Shown in pieces: positions 7,730 through 16,389 of a DNA stretch of 21,924 nt (within the stretch, counting starts at the first letter, position 1; every line of letters begins with the position of its first letter). The notes below the pieces were generated by a model. That model saw nothing but the letters and a program-made list of their open reading frames with translations. It did no database searches and had not been told where the DNA came from. Made by a program: the position numbers and the translations under genes. Source of the stretch: Rhizobiaceae bacterium (GTDB taxonomy: Bacteria; Pseudomonadota; Alphaproteobacteria; Rhizobiales; Rhizobiaceae); assembly GCA_016793565.1 (NCBI GenBank), contig JAEUMA010000142.1:1-21924 (forward strand), read 5' to 3'.

Positions 7730-8956
7730 TCAGAAGCGAAGCGTCAGCGCCGCCTGCAGGGCGTAGCCCCATTCCGCAGGTGAGTATGCGGTGTAGTCTG
7801 CGACGGCGCTCGCCGTGTTGGTCTTCTCGCCAGGCAGGAAGTAGATCGCCGCGCCGCCGGCCCTGACCTGAAACTTCTCGCTGACGTCGTAGACGACGCC
7901 ACTGCCGAATGTCCACGTGTCGGTCAGCGTGTCCCAGCCGGTGGTGACGCCCTTGTCCCAGGTGATCAGGCCGCTGACGGCGAGCTGGTCGGTGAAGCGG
8001 CGCACGATTCCGCCCGTTACCACCCAATTATCCTCGAAGAAGAAATTCGGCGGACCGAAGGCCCTGCCGCCGATCTGCTCGGTTACGACCAGTTGCTGCA
8101 GCACGCTCCAGTCGGTCCACTTCACGAGGCCGAAGGCGAGCCAGCCGGGCGCGATGCCGGTCTGCATGCTAAACTCGAGGCTCTGGGGGAGTTCCTGCGT
8201 CGCCGAAGCCGGGGCGGTCATGGCGTTGCCGTAAATCGCGTTGGCGATGTTGGCGGGCATGCCGCCGGCGATCGCCAGGGTCCTGAATGGCGTATTCGTG
8301 TAGGCCCCCTCGCCGTCATGGTTGGTGGCGGAGCGATACATCAACTGCGCCTTGAGGCCGATCTCCGGCATCTCGTAGCCGAGGCCCAGACGATAGCCGA
8401 AGGCGCCCGACTCGAGCTCGACCTTACTGTCGCCTACCGTGCCGAAGGCTTTCTCGAAGCTGCGCGCCTGGGCGTATTCGATCGTCTCGTAAAATCCGCC
8501 GCCGATGACCGAAAGGCGGCCGGGGCCGACGTCGAAGCCGTAGCCGCAGGTCAGGCCGTATTCGTCCGTCGACAGGTACTCCTGCGACTTGTGGTAGGTC
8601 ATCTCGCCTTCGTAGGTCGTATCCGCGCCGAAAGGCTGCGAATAGGAGCCCACGCAGCTTAGATCGCCGACCATGCGGCCGCCGACGGAGGCGTAGGGGA
8701 TGTAGTAGTCGTCGCCGAACGCGATGCCGGTCTGCTTGAACGGCGTCGGCACGCCGTTGATGACCACCTTGCCGGTCGCCTCGGTGTAGCTTCGACCGGG
8801 CGAGACGAAGGTCGCGCCCGAATAGAGCGCGATCACGCCGGAGCCGTAGAGCCCTTCCAGGTTGGCGCCGCCACGGTTGAAGCCGCCGGCATGCGCCGCC
8901 GTCGCAAGCGCAGCCAGCGCGGTGCCAGCGGTCAGGATTTTAGTCAAAAGCCGCAT
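7730..8956 (-). CDS. FadL/OmpP1/TodX family outer membrane transport protein
   Basis: A 408-residue beta-barrel protein. The signal peptide covers residues 1-23 (MRLLTKILTAGTALAALATAAHA). The mature start GGFNRGGANLEGLYG is typical of the OmpP1/FadL family in Rhizobiales. Alternating amphipathic strands fill the rest (GAFGYRLGLGYEMPEIGLKA, LAFGLVKWTDWSVLQ), ending in the C-terminal Phe barrel signature LTLRF. Members import long-chain fatty acids or other hydrophobic compounds across the outer membrane; the substrate here is unknown. A GTG directly precedes the ATG. I chose the ATG (8956) because the GAGGGGA-type ribosome site is better spaced for it. Transcribed alone, as far as can be seen. 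Confidence 0.85.
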   Translation of the reverse strand: MRLLTKILTAGTALAALATAAHAGGFNRGGANLEGLYGSGVIALYSGATFVSPGRSYTEATGKVVINGVPTPFKQTGIAFGDDYYIPYASVGGRMVGDLSCVGSYSQPFGADTTYEGEMTYHKSQEYLSTDEYGLTCGYGFDVGPGRLSVIGGGFYETIEYAQARSFEKAFGTVGDSKVELESGAFGYRLGLGYEMPEIGLKAQLMYRSATNHDGEGAYTNTPFRTLAIAGGMPANIANAIYGNAMTAPASATQELPQSLEFSMQTGIAPGWLAFGLVKWTDWSVLQQLVVTEQIGGRAFGPPNFFFEDNWVVTGGIVRRFTDQLAVSGLITWDKGVTTGWDTLTDTWTFGSGVVYDVSEKFQVRAGGAAIYFLPGEKTNTASAVADYTAYSPAEWGYALQAALTLRF

Positions 8957-9324
8957 CACAAATCCCCTCCCCTCGGGAATTCGAACAGCAGCCTACGTGA
9001 CTCGCCGGACCACACAACCGGCCCACCAACCGGCTCCGGTCGCGCACATTCCGGCTATCGTTTCTCGCAGGTCATCGCTGCCTTGTGTTCGAACGCAAGG
9101 ACAGCAATACGGCAGGCAATAGGGTAAAAAATTCTCTAAGCTCGCTCGAAATAGCGAGGCTGCGAGCACGAACATAGCGCGAAACCGGCCGTGTAGCATT
9201 ATGGCAACAATGCGGCCGAATTTGGCGGCGGCGACTACACCGTCCACGCCAGTGGCACTTCCAACCCATAGATCGGCGGCCGGCGGCGGAATTCGGCCGC
9301 CGGCGCGCGAATCAACGCGGCGAT
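8957..9324. other. Intergenic region between valS and the FadL-like gene, with GC hairpin
   Basis: No gene is supported in this 368-base gap. Near the valS end, GCCGGCGGC (9279-9287) pairs with GCCGCCGGC (9296-9304), a perfect 9-bp stem with an 8-base loop located 21 bases past the valS stop. No U tract follows on the minus strand, so it may be an imperfect terminator or an mRNA 3' stabiliser for valS. The rest should contain the promoter of the outer membrane protein gene; I cannot place it with confidence. Confidence 0.5.
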
Positions 9325-12105
9325 TCAGGCGCCGCCGAGGCGCGAAAGGGCTACCTGAAGCCGCTCGCGGGAGGTCGACAGTTCGGCCAGCCTCTCGCGG
9401 TCGGCGGCCACGACTTCCTCCGCCGCGCTCGCCACGAAACGCTCGTTGGAGAGCTTCTTTTCCAGGCGCGCGATCTCGGCGTCGGCCTTGCCGACCTCCT
9501 TCGCCAGCCGGGCCGCCTCGGCCTTCAGGTCGATCAAAGTGCCGAGCGGCAGGCACACGGTGGCTTCGCCGACGACGATCTGCGCCGAATCTTTCGGAGC
9601 CGCGTCGGCCATGGCGATATCTCCGACACGCGCCAGCCTCTGGATCGCCGGCTGATGCCGCTGCAGCCGCTCGACGGTAGAGGCGTCGGCGCCGAGCACC
9701 AAGAGCGGCGCGATCGCCGCCGGCGGCACGTTCATCTCGGAGCGGACGGAGCGGATGCCGGAAACCAGCTCGACCAGCCAGTTGATGTCGGCGGCGGCTT
9801 CCGCGTCCTCGAACTCCGGCTCGGGCCAGGCGGCGTGGCAGAGCAGCGTCGAACGCTGCTGTCCCTCGCCCGCCGTATGCGCCCACAATTCCTCGGTCAT
9901 GAAAGGCATGAACGGGTGCAGGAGCTTGTAGATCTCGTCGAGCACGAAGGCGGTGACCGCCTGGGATTCCGCCTTGGCGGCTGCGTCGTCGCCCATGAAG
10001 ATCGGCTTCAGAAGCTCGAGATACCAGTCGCAGAACAGGTTCCAGACGAAGCGGTACGCCGCCGCCGCCGCATCGTTGAAGCGATAGGCGGCGATGTCTG
10101 CGGTGATTTCTCGGGTCGTCTTGGTCAGCTCAGTGAGGATCCAGCGGTTGACCGTCAGCTTGGCGTCGTTCAGCCAGAACTCGTCGTTGCGGGCCACCCC
10201 GTTCATCTCGGCGAAGCGGGTTGCGTTCCACAGCTTGGTGCCGAAATTGCGGTAGCCCGCGATGCGCGCCGGGTCGAGCTTCACGTCGCGGCCCTGCGCC
10301 GCCATGATCGCCAGCGTGAAACGCAGCGCGTCGGCGCCGTATTCGCTGATCAGGTCGAGCGGGTCGATGACGTTGCCCTTCGACTTCGACATCTTGGCGC
10401 CGTTCTTGTCGCGCACGAGTGCGTGGACATAGACGGTGTGGAACGGCTCCTCCTTCATGAAGTGCAGGCCCATCATCATCATGCGGGCGACCCAGAAGAA
10501 GATGATGTCGAAGCCGGTGACGAGCACGCTGGTGGGATAGTAGGTCTCGAGCTCCGATGTCTCGTCGGGCCAGCCGAGCGTCGAGAACGGCCACAGCGCC
10601 GACGAAAACCAGGTGTCGAGAACGTCCTCGTCGCGCGTCAGGATGTTCTCCGGCGCGAAATTCTCCAATTGCTCCTCGACCCAGGCCTTCCACGGCCCGT
10701 CCAGCGACAGATAGTATTCCACCGCCGCGTCGAGCGCTTCCTTCTCCGTCTTCTCGACGAAGGCGTGCCCGTCTGGCCCATACCAGGCCGGGATCTGGTG
10801 GCCCCACCACAGCTGACGCGACACGCACCAGGGCTGGATGTTCTCCATCCAGTCGAAATAGGTCTTTTCCCAATTCTTGGGCACGAACTTCGTGCGGCCC
10901 TCGCGCACGCTGGCGATCGCCGGCTTGGCGAGCGTTGCGGCATCGACATACCACTGGTCCGTCAGGAACGGCTCGATCGGAACACCGCCGCGGTCGCCGT
11001 GCGGAACCGCATGGCGGTGGGGCTCGACCTTGGCCAGGAAGCCGCCCTCCTCCATCAGCTGCACCACCAGCTTGCGCGCCTCGAAGCGGTCGAGGCCGTC
11101 GAGCTGCTTCCACACGCCTTCGCGCAGCGGCGTGACGTCCAGATCCTCCAGGAAATCGTCGTTCTCCAGCAGCGCGACTTTGGCTTCCGCCGTCAGGATG
11201 CTGATGGCGCGCAGGCGATTGCGCTTGCCGACCTCGAAGTCGTTGAAGTCGTGCGCCGGCGTGATCTTCACCGCGCCGGTGCCCTTCTCGGGGTCCGAAT
11301 ATGTGTCGGCGACGACCGGAATGCGCCGCCCGACGATCGGCAGCACGAGGAACTTGCCGACCAGATGGCGATAGCGGTCGTCGTCCGGGTGGACCGCGAC
11401 GGCGGTGTCGCCCAGCATCGTCTCCGGCCGCGTCGTCGCGACCGTGATGTAACTGGCGGGATTCTCCGGATCGTAGGTGATGCCTTCGACCGGGTAGCGG
11501 AAATGCCAGAGATTGCCATTGACCTCCACCTGCTCGACCTCGAGGTCCGAGATGGCGGTCAGCAGCTTGGGGTCCCAGTTCACCAGCCGCTTGTCGCGGT
11601 AGATCAGGCCTTGCTTGTGCAGCGCGACGAAAACCTCGATGACGGCCTTCGAAAGCCCTTCGTCCATGGTGAAGCGCTCGCGCGACCAGTCGCAGGATGC
11701 GCCGAGCCGCTTGAGCTGGTGAATGATCGATCCGCCCGACTGCTCCTTCCACGACCAGACGCGGCGCACGAACTCTTCGCGGCCAAGATCGCGGCGCGAT
11801 TCCTTGGCCTGGGCAAGCTGGCGCTCGACGACCATCTGCGTGGCGATGCCGGCGTGATCCATCCCCGGCTGCCACAGCACGTTCTTGCCGCGCATGCGCT
11901 CGAATCGGATGAGGATGTCCTGCAGCGTATTGTTGAGCGCATGGCCCATATGCAGGGAACCGGTGACGTTTGGCGGCGGGATGACGATCGTGAATGGTTC
12001 CGCCCCTTCGCGGGCGCCGGCGCCGGCGCGAAATGCGTCCTCGCTTTCCCACAGACTTGCAATCTTGGGTTCGACGGCCTTTGCGTCGTAGGTTTTTTCA
12101 AGCAT
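9325..12105 (-). CDS. valS: Valine-tRNA ligase
   Basis: A 926-residue class I aminoacyl-tRNA synthetase that attaches valine to tRNA-Val. Visible features in order: PPPNVTGSLHMGHALNN with the HIGH-type HMGH at 52-55; the CP1 editing domain (about 200-345) that hydrolyses mischarged Thr-tRNA, with ATTRPETMLGDTAVAVHP; WCVSRQLWWGHQIPAWYG after it; KMSKS at 571-575 in GAKMSKSKGNVIDPLDL; the helical anticodon-binding domain; and a C-terminal coiled coil (about 860-926, AEAARLAKEVGKADAEIARL) that clamps the tRNA. Length is normal. A candidate promoter lies at 12143-12171. The neighbourhood valS-popZ-tolC-pcm is a common rhizobial order. Confidence 0.98.
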   Translation of the reverse strand: MLEKTYDAKAVEPKIASLWESEDAFRAGAGAREGAEPFTIVIPPPNVTGSLHMGHALNNTLQDILIRFERMRGKNVLWQPGMDHAGIATQMVVERQLAQAKESRRDLGREEFVRRVWSWKEQSGGSIIHQLKRLGASCDWSRERFTMDEGLSKAVIEVFVALHKQGLIYRDKRLVNWDPKLLTAISDLEVEQVEVNGNLWHFRYPVEGITYDPENPASYITVATTRPETMLGDTAVAVHPDDDRYRHLVGKFLVLPIVGRRIPVVADTYSDPEKGTGAVKITPAHDFNDFEVGKRNRLRAISILTAEAKVALLENDDFLEDLDVTPLREGVWKQLDGLDRFEARKLVVQLMEEGGFLAKVEPHRHAVPHGDRGGVPIEPFLTDQWYVDAATLAKPAIASVREGRTKFVPKNWEKTYFDWMENIQPWCVSRQLWWGHQIPAWYGPDGHAFVEKTEKEALDAAVEYYLSLDGPWKAWVEEQLENFAPENILTRDEDVLDTWFSSALWPFSTLGWPDETSELETYYPTSVLVTGFDIIFFWVARMMMMGLHFMKEEPFHTVYVHALVRDKNGAKMSKSKGNVIDPLDLISEYGADALRFTLAIMAAQGRDVKLDPARIAGYRNFGTKLWNATRFAEMNGVARNDEFWLNDAKLTVNRWILTELTKTTREITADIAAYRFNDAAAAAYRFVWNLFCDWYLELLKPIFMGDDAAAKAESQAVTAFVLDEIYKLLHPFMPFMTEELWAHTAGEGQQRSTLLCHAAWPEPEFEDAEAAADINWLVELVSGIRSVRSEMNVPPAAIAPLLVLGADASTVERLQRHQPAIQRLARVGDIAMADAAPKDSAQIVVGEATVCLPLGTLIDLKAEAARLAKEVGKADAEIARLEKKLSNERFVASAAEEVVAADRERLAELSTSRERLQVALSRLGGA

Positions 12106-12142
12106 GGGAAGGCCCGCAGCATCCGAAATTCAGTCGCCACGG

Positions 12143-12171
12143 TGTAAATCCGAAGGCCGGAGTCAAGTCAA
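12143..12171 (-). promoter_or_regulatory. Candidate promoter of valS
   Basis: Read on the minus strand, TTGACT (complement of 12166-12171), a 17-base spacer and TTTACA (complement of 12143-12148) lie about 38 bases upstream of the valS start. This is a good sigma-70-type match for an alphaproteobacterium. Confidence 0.55.
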
Positions 12172-12231
12172 CCTTGGCGCCCGCCCCGACGGTAGAGCGG
12201 GCCCGCCTGCCTCTCCGGCGATCGCGCGGGA

Positions 12232-12927
12232 TCAGGCCCCGCGCGCGATGCGCTCGATTTCCTCACGGACCAGGCGCTCCACCATGGTCGGCAGGTTGTT
12301 GTCGAGCCAGTCCTGCAGCATCGGCCGCATCATTTCCTCAGCGATCTCGTCGAAGCTGCGCCTGCGGCTGGCGGCGAACGCATCGGAGAGCTCGCCGAAA
12401 GCGGCCGCGACCTGCCGGCCGGTCCGCTCGCTGATGATGCCACCCCTTGCCGCTTCTGATGAAGCGACGGCAGGCATATCCTCGGCCTCGGCTGGGATTT
12501 CGACAGCGGCTGCGAGGGTGGCCTCCACGGTCTCCAGCGCAGCCTTCTCCATTTCCTCGCTCATCGCCGCCAGCGCCGGGCTGGAAGAGAGACCGGATTC
12601 GCGCACGAGAGGCGCCGGCGGCGAAGCTGGGACAGCCTCATCGTTCGCCTCCGCCTCGTCGCGGCGCGTTTCGACGGGCGTCCGCATAAAGGCCTCGAAC
12701 GGCTCGGAATGCGATGCCGAAACATCAGCGAAGGGCGTGCGCAATTCGGAGCGGAAGGCGCTCACTTCGACCACTTCCGCTGCCGTCCGGTGCTCGGGGC
12801 GCGACGGCGGTGTTTCGGTTTCTGACTGCCGCCGGCTGGTCATCTCGTTGTCTTCGATGATCCGCCGGATCGAAGCGAGGATTTCCTCCATCGATGGTTC
12901 GCGCTGCGCGCCGCTCGCCGATGCCAT
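12232..12927 (-). CDS. popZ: PopZ-type polar organising protein (DUF2497)
   Basis: About 231 residues with the three-part PopZ plan. A conserved N-terminal helix (REPSMEEILASIRRIIEDNE, about residues 9-28) serves client binding. A long acidic, Ala/Glu/Pro-rich linker without fold follows. The C-terminal helices (RSFDEIAEEMMRPMLQDWLD and NLPTMVERLVREEIERIARG) serve oligomerisation. PopZ forms a polar matrix that anchors chromosome origins through ParB and recruits cell-cycle regulators. In rhizobia it marks the growing pole. I start at ATG 12927 (MASASGAQREPS). ATGs at 12960 and 13038 are also in frame, but the residues they add look non-conserved. It lies between valS and tolC on the same strand. 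The presence of divK/pleD in the same window fits a cell-cycle role. Confidence 0.85.
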   Translation of the reverse strand: MASASGAQREPSMEEILASIRRIIEDNEMTSRRQSETETPPSRPEHRTAAEVVEVSAFRSELRTPFADVSASHSEPFEAFMRTPVETRRDEAEANDEAVPASPPAPLVRESGLSSSPALAAMSEEMEKAALETVEATLAAAVEIPAEAEDMPAVASSEAARGGIISERTGRQVAAAFGELSDAFAASRRRSFDEIAEEMMRPMLQDWLDNNLPTMVERLVREEIERIARGA

Positions 12928-13089
12928 TACCAAATCCGCCGCCCTGCTACCCTGTGACATGCCCGCCGCCCCCCGATGGTCGCGGATCGAATCGTTGGGT
13001 GAATCGTAGCCGACCCCCGGGCGACTGAGAATCCCCATTCTCGGTCGCCTTCTGATTTCAACAGGATAGAGAGAAGTTGGCGGTTGCCC

Positions 13090-14460
13090 TCAGCGTCCGT
13101 CCGGCGTGCGCAAGCCGAACCACTTGTCCTTGACGGCGTCGTAGTGCTCCTGCGGCTTGTACTCGCTGACCTGCAGGCCGAGGCCGCGGGCCGAGAGCCT
13201 GCCCATCGCCGACAGAATGGCGTAGCTCGCCACCACGACGTCGCGTTCGGAGCTGGCGAGGCTGATCTGGCCGCTGATGACGTCTGCCTGGGCATTGAGG
13301 ACGTCCAGCGTGGTGCGCTGGCCGACATTGCGTTCCTCGATGACGCCGTTGAGCGCGAGCTGAGCGGCAGCGACGAGCTGTCGGTTCGCGGTAGCCGTCT
13401 GGATGGCCGCCATATACTGCGTCCATGCCGAGGTAATCGCCTGCAGCACCTGGTCGCGGCTCACGTCGACCTCGATGCGGGCCTGGCCGAGCTGCTCCTT
13501 GGACTGGCGCACCTCGGCGGAGACGCGACCGCCCTGGTAGATCGGCACGGTGAGCGTCGCGCCGATACTGGCTGAATTGTAGGTCCCATCGCTGGTCGCG
13601 AATGTATCCGGCGAGGTATTGCGATAATTGCGCGCGACGGTGGCGCTGGCGGAAAGCTGCGGCAGCAGCGAACCCTCGGCCGATTTCACCGAGAAGCCGG
13701 CGACGTCGACCAGATGCTCGCTCGCCTGGATCGCCGGGTGCTCGGCCGCAGCCACGGCCACGGCTGCGTCGAGGTTCTTCGGCAGCAGCTTCTTCATGAC
13801 GGCCGGCACCTTCAGGTTGCCCGGCTCGTCGCCGATGATCTGGCGGTAGGTGGCGGCGGCAGTCAGTGCCTGCGCCTTGGCCGCGGTCAGCTGGGCTTCG
13901 GCGGCGGAGCGGCTGGCTTCCGCCTGCGCAACGTCGGTGCGCGTTCCCTCGCCCACCTCGAAACGAGAGCGCGCGGCGCGCACCTGCTCCTGCAGGAACT
14001 GCAGGTTCTGCTGCGTAAGCTCGGCGACATGCCGGTCGCGGATCACGTCCATATAGGCTGTGGCCGCGTTGAAGAGGATGTTCTGCTCGGTGTTGCGAAG
14101 GCTTTCGCGCGAGGCGAGCACCTGCGCCTGGGCGGCGGCGACGTTGTTCAGCGTCTGGAAACCGTCGAACAGGCTTTGCTGGATCTGCACGCCGAACTGA
14201 CCGGTGGTCAGCCTCGTGCCGTTCTGCGAGGAATAGTTGTAGCTCGACGAGCCCACCACGTTCGGCCGCCAGCCCGACTTGGCGATGGCCACGCCTTCGT
14301 CGGTGGCGCGCAAGCCGGCGCGAGCGGAATTCAGCTGCGAATTGTTCTGATAGGCCTTGATCAATGCGCCGGTGATCGTTTCCGCTGCGGACAGGGAGGG
14401 AGTGAGAGCCACCGCCGCGACGAGCATCGCGCCGGCAATCGTACCAGAACTGAACCGCAC
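13090..14460 (-). CDS. tolC: TolC family outer membrane efflux/secretion channel
   Basis: 456 residues. The signal peptide is about residues 1-25 (ending SLSA). Two structurally repeated halves of long coiled-coil helices and strands follow, typical of the OEP fold: NSARAGLRATDEGVAIAKSG and GWRPNVVGSSSYNYSSQNG in the first half, LSASATVARNYRN and LTVPIYQGGRVSAEVRQSKEQL in the second, then NVGQRTTLDVLNAQADVISG near the end. As a trimer it forms the outer membrane duct for tripartite efflux pumps and type I secretion. The start is GTG (14458-14460) with a well-placed GAGGT seven bases upstream. No pump or ABC partner is adjacent, so it is probably the general TolC, shared by several systems. 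Confidence 0.9.
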   Translation of the reverse strand: MRFSSGTIAGAMLVAAVALTPSLSAAETITGALIKAYQNNSQLNSARAGLRATDEGVAIAKSGWRPNVVGSSSYNYSSQNGTRLTTGQFGVQIQQSLFDGFQTLNNVAAAQAQVLASRESLRNTEQNILFNAATAYMDVIRDRHVAELTQQNLQFLQEQVRAARSRFEVGEGTRTDVAQAEASRSAAEAQLTAAKAQALTAAATYRQIIGDEPGNLKVPAVMKKLLPKNLDAAVAVAAAEHPAIQASEHLVDVAGFSVKSAEGSLLPQLSASATVARNYRNTSPDTFATSDGTYNSASIGATLTVPIYQGGRVSAEVRQSKEQLGQARIEVDVSRDQVLQAITSAWTQYMAAIQTATANRQLVAAAQLALNGVIEERNVGQRTTLDVLNAQADVISGQISLASSERDVVVASYAILSAMGRLSARGLGLQVSEYKPQEHYDAVKDKWFGLRTPDGR

Positions 14461-14605
14461 TCTACTTACCTCACTGTCCCAATGCCGGCAGAATCACGCC
14501 TGGATCGAAACCCACGACGCGCCGCGACTCTCCCCGGAGCCGCCACCCGGGAACATGTCCCCGGCTGGCGCGCGGGAAATGTACAGGCTGAATCGTGATT
14601 TGGTA

Positions 14606-14623
14606 GTGTTGCGTGTGCAACAC
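14606..14623 (-). terminator. Hairpin just after the pcm-like gene
   Basis: GTGTTGC (14606-14612) and GCAACAC (14617-14623) form a perfect 7-bp stem with a 4-base loop, 6 bases past the stop of the methyltransferase gene. No U tract follows on the minus strand, so this is either an incomplete terminator or an operator-like palindrome upstream of tolC. Confidence 0.4.
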
Positions 14624-14629
14624 AAGTTC

Positions 14630-15295
14630 TCAAAATACGAAAGCCGCCTCGCGCCGGAACCCCGGCAGCGGCTTAACCGCGGCGTTGAAGCCCCTCGCGC
14701 GGCCGACGACGCCTGCGTTCTTCACATAAAGATTGGCCACTCCTGCGTTGCCGTAGCCGACGACGGCGACCAGGCGTCCGCCTTCCTTCATCTGGCCGAA
14801 CAGCGCCTCGGGCAGTTCCTCCACGGCCCCGCCCAAAACGATCACGTCATAAGGGCCTTCCGCGGCGTAGCCTGCCTTGAGCGGCCCTTCGACCACCGCC
14901 ACATTGTCGTATCCCAGGGCCGAAAGCGTGTCGGTCGCCTGGCGGGCGAGGGTCGCGTCGCTCTCCAGCGCGATCACGGAACTCGCCAACCGCGAAAGCA
15001 CGGCGGCCGAGTAGCCGGTGGCGCAGCCGATGTCGAGCACGACGTCCTGCGGACCTACCGCCGCGAGCTGGACCAGCTTGGCGAAGGGTGACGGTTCCAT
15101 CAGGAAGCGCGGCTCGCCGGTCGAAGACAGGGCGATGTCCTCGTCGATGTAGGCGAGTTCGCGCCGGTCGGCGCCGACGAAAGCCTCGCGGGGAACGTCC
15201 AGCATGGCCGAAATGAGGCGCAATTCGGTGACGTCGGTCGTGCGCACCTGATTGTCGACCATCTTAGTGCGCAGGTCTTTGAAATCCACCGTCAT
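14630..15295 (-). CDS. Protein-L-isoaspartate O-methyltransferase family protein
   Basis: 221 residues. The S-adenosylmethionine-binding motif I is VVLDIGCATGYSAAVLSRLA (about 85-104), followed by an acidic strand end (VIALESD), PYDVIVLGGAVEELPEAL and GGRLVAVVG, the class I methyltransferase order of the Pcm family. True Pcm repairs isoaspartyl residues. This branch has LSSTGEPRFLMEPSPFAKLVQL where classical Pcm has the substrate-binding TISAPHMHA-like segment, so repair activity is doubtful. The ATG at 15295 (MTVDFKDLRTKMVDNQVRT) matches the usual start of rhizobial members. An upstream open frame to 15718 crosses tRNA-Cys and is not coding. It precedes tolC on the same strand, a common rhizobial arrangement. 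Confidence 0.82.
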   Translation of the reverse strand: MTVDFKDLRTKMVDNQVRTTDVTELRLISAMLDVPREAFVGADRRELAYIDEDIALSSTGEPRFLMEPSPFAKLVQLAAVGPQDVVLDIGCATGYSAAVLSRLASSVIALESDATLARQATDTLSALGYDNVAVVEGPLKAGYAAEGPYDVIVLGGAVEELPEALFGQMKEGGRLVAVVGYGNAGVANLYVKNAGVVGRARGFNAAVKPLPGFRREAAFVF

Positions 15296-15592
15296 GGTCA
15301 GCCCGATCCTTGCTCGCGCGCCGAAACGCCTTACCGCACTGCACGCGCTCCGGATCTGGCAAAAATCCACCCGAGGGTCAATGCGCAGGCGGCTTCGACA
15401 ATCCACAGGATCTCGTCGGAGACCGGTGCTGCTCGACGAACCGGCGGCCTCGCCTGCGCCGGTACGGGCCCGCTTCCGGCTGCGGGCGCGGCGTGAAAAG
15501 GTGCGGCGATCGGCCCCTATCGAACCGACGGCCTCGGCAAAATCACGAGGCGGCGTCGACGGGACGACGAAAACCGGGTCTGCGGAAAGTTT
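15296..15592. other. Intergenic region between the pcm-like gene and tRNA-Cys
   Basis: About 297 bases without a supported gene. It should hold the promoter of the methyltransferase gene and the tRNA-Cys trailer. I see no strong hairpin or recognisable motif. Confidence 0.4.
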
Positions 15593-15666
15593 TGGAGGCC
15601 TCGCCCGGAATCGAACCGGGGTGCAAGGATTTGCAGTCCTCTGCGTAACCACTCCGCCACGAGGCC
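15593..15666 (-). tRNA. tRNA-Cys (GCA)
   Basis: The 74-base cloverleaf on the minus strand has acceptor stem GGCCTCG (complement of 15660-15666) pairing with CGAGGCC (complement of 15597-15603). The discriminator is U, and CCA is encoded (complement of 15593-15595). The anticodon loop CTGCAAA gives GCA, and the T loop GTTCGATTC is canonical. The gene is intact. Confidence 0.97.
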
Positions 15667-15778
15667 CCTGGGCTTCACAGCCCGCTGGTCCCATAGGTTG
15701 CCGCGATTTCGGCGTCAAGAGACGAGGTGCGGATGCTGTGCGCCGTTCGCCCTGCCCCGCCTGCCGGCCAGACGCCGG

Positions 15779-16063
15779 TCAGCTGACGGTCGGGTCCGCC
15801 TTGCTGCGCTTGCGCCTTTCCCACCAGACGGCGAGCCGCCGACGCCAGCGCCTGACCGTGGCGAATTCGTAGGACAGAATGAGCAGCCCGAGAGGGATCA
15901 TCCAGAAGCCTAGCACCGGCAGGAAGCCGAAGACGCCGAAAATCATGAGGACGACGCCGATCGTAACCCGCATCCAGCGCGACCGCGGCATGTGGATCTG
16001 CCGGCCGAATATATGGACCTTGCGCCTGGGAGCGGCTGGCTGTTCGGCGTCGGGAGGGTTCAT
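15779..16063 (-). CDS. Small PGPGW-like transmembrane protein
   Basis: A 94-residue protein. A basic N-terminal part (PRRKVHIFGRQIHMPRSRW) leads into two closely spaced hydrophobic segments, about 35-50 (IGVVLMIFGVFGFLPVLGF) and 50-62 (WMIPLGLLILSYEF). An Arg/Lys-rich tail (VRRWRRRLAVWWERRKR) follows. The FGFLPVLGFWMIPLGLLIL hairpin resembles the PGPGW family of putative inner membrane proteins, whose function is unknown. The start is ATG 16063, with GGAG somewhat far upstream; a GTG at 16090 would add nine residues. It lies between tRNA-Cys and tRNA-Asn and is not obviously in an operon. Confidence 0.7.
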   Translation of the reverse strand: MNPPDAEQPAAPRRKVHIFGRQIHMPRSRWMRVTIGVVLMIFGVFGFLPVLGFWMIPLGLLILSYEFATVRRWRRRLAVWWERRKRSKADPTVS

Positions 16064-16222
16064 GCGGTCGAATTTTCTCCATGGCGGCACGCGGGCCCGA
16101 TGGCTGATGTGATCGGCGCAAGGATATATGGAGAGGCGGCTCGCACAAAAAAGGACGCGAAACGTCTTTGCAAAGCCACAACAGGTTGCTATAGGCGGCC
16201 ACTCTTCAACGAGCCTCCATGT

Positions 16223-16297
16223 TCCCCGGTAGCTCAGTGGTAGAGCAACCGGCTGTTAACCGGTTGGTCGCTGGTTCGAATCCGGCCCGGGGAGCCA
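16223..16297 (+). tRNA. tRNA-Asn (GTT)
   Basis: The 75-base gene has acceptor TCCCCGG (16223-16229) pairing with CCGGGGA (16287-16293), discriminator G and encoded CCA (16295-16297). The anticodon loop CTGTTAA gives GTT for asparagine, and the T loop GGTTCGAATCC is canonical. It is the boundary between core chromosome and a decayed element whose integrase remnant starts about 92 bases downstream, so its 3' half is the probable attachment site. I found no second copy of the 3' half within the window. Confidence 0.97.
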
Positions 16298-16356
16298 CTT
16301 TCAGGCACAAAAAAAGCCGTATTTCCAGCGTTTCCAAGGCCCCGCAATTCCCCCAA

Positions 16357-16375
16357 GGTACACCGAGGGGTACAC
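16357..16375 (+). repeat. GGTACAC direct repeat before the integrase remnant
   Basis: GGTACAC occurs at 16357-16363 and again at 16369-16375, 12 bases apart and 15 bases before the integrase remnant start. Its location between the tRNA attachment site and int suggests arm-type integrase binding sites. That role is an inference. Confidence 0.4.
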
Positions 16376-16389
16376 GGGATGATGACAAC

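Noticed and set aside
9168..9185. Possible second LexA-like site GAAC-N7-GAAA
   Set aside because: The second half site is GAAA, not GAAC, and no SOS gene is adjacent, so the match is at chance level.
9655..12147. 830-codon frame antisense to valS
   Set aside because: valS carries HMGH, KMSKS and editing-domain motifs. The long antisense frame is a known artefact of high-GC synthetase genes.
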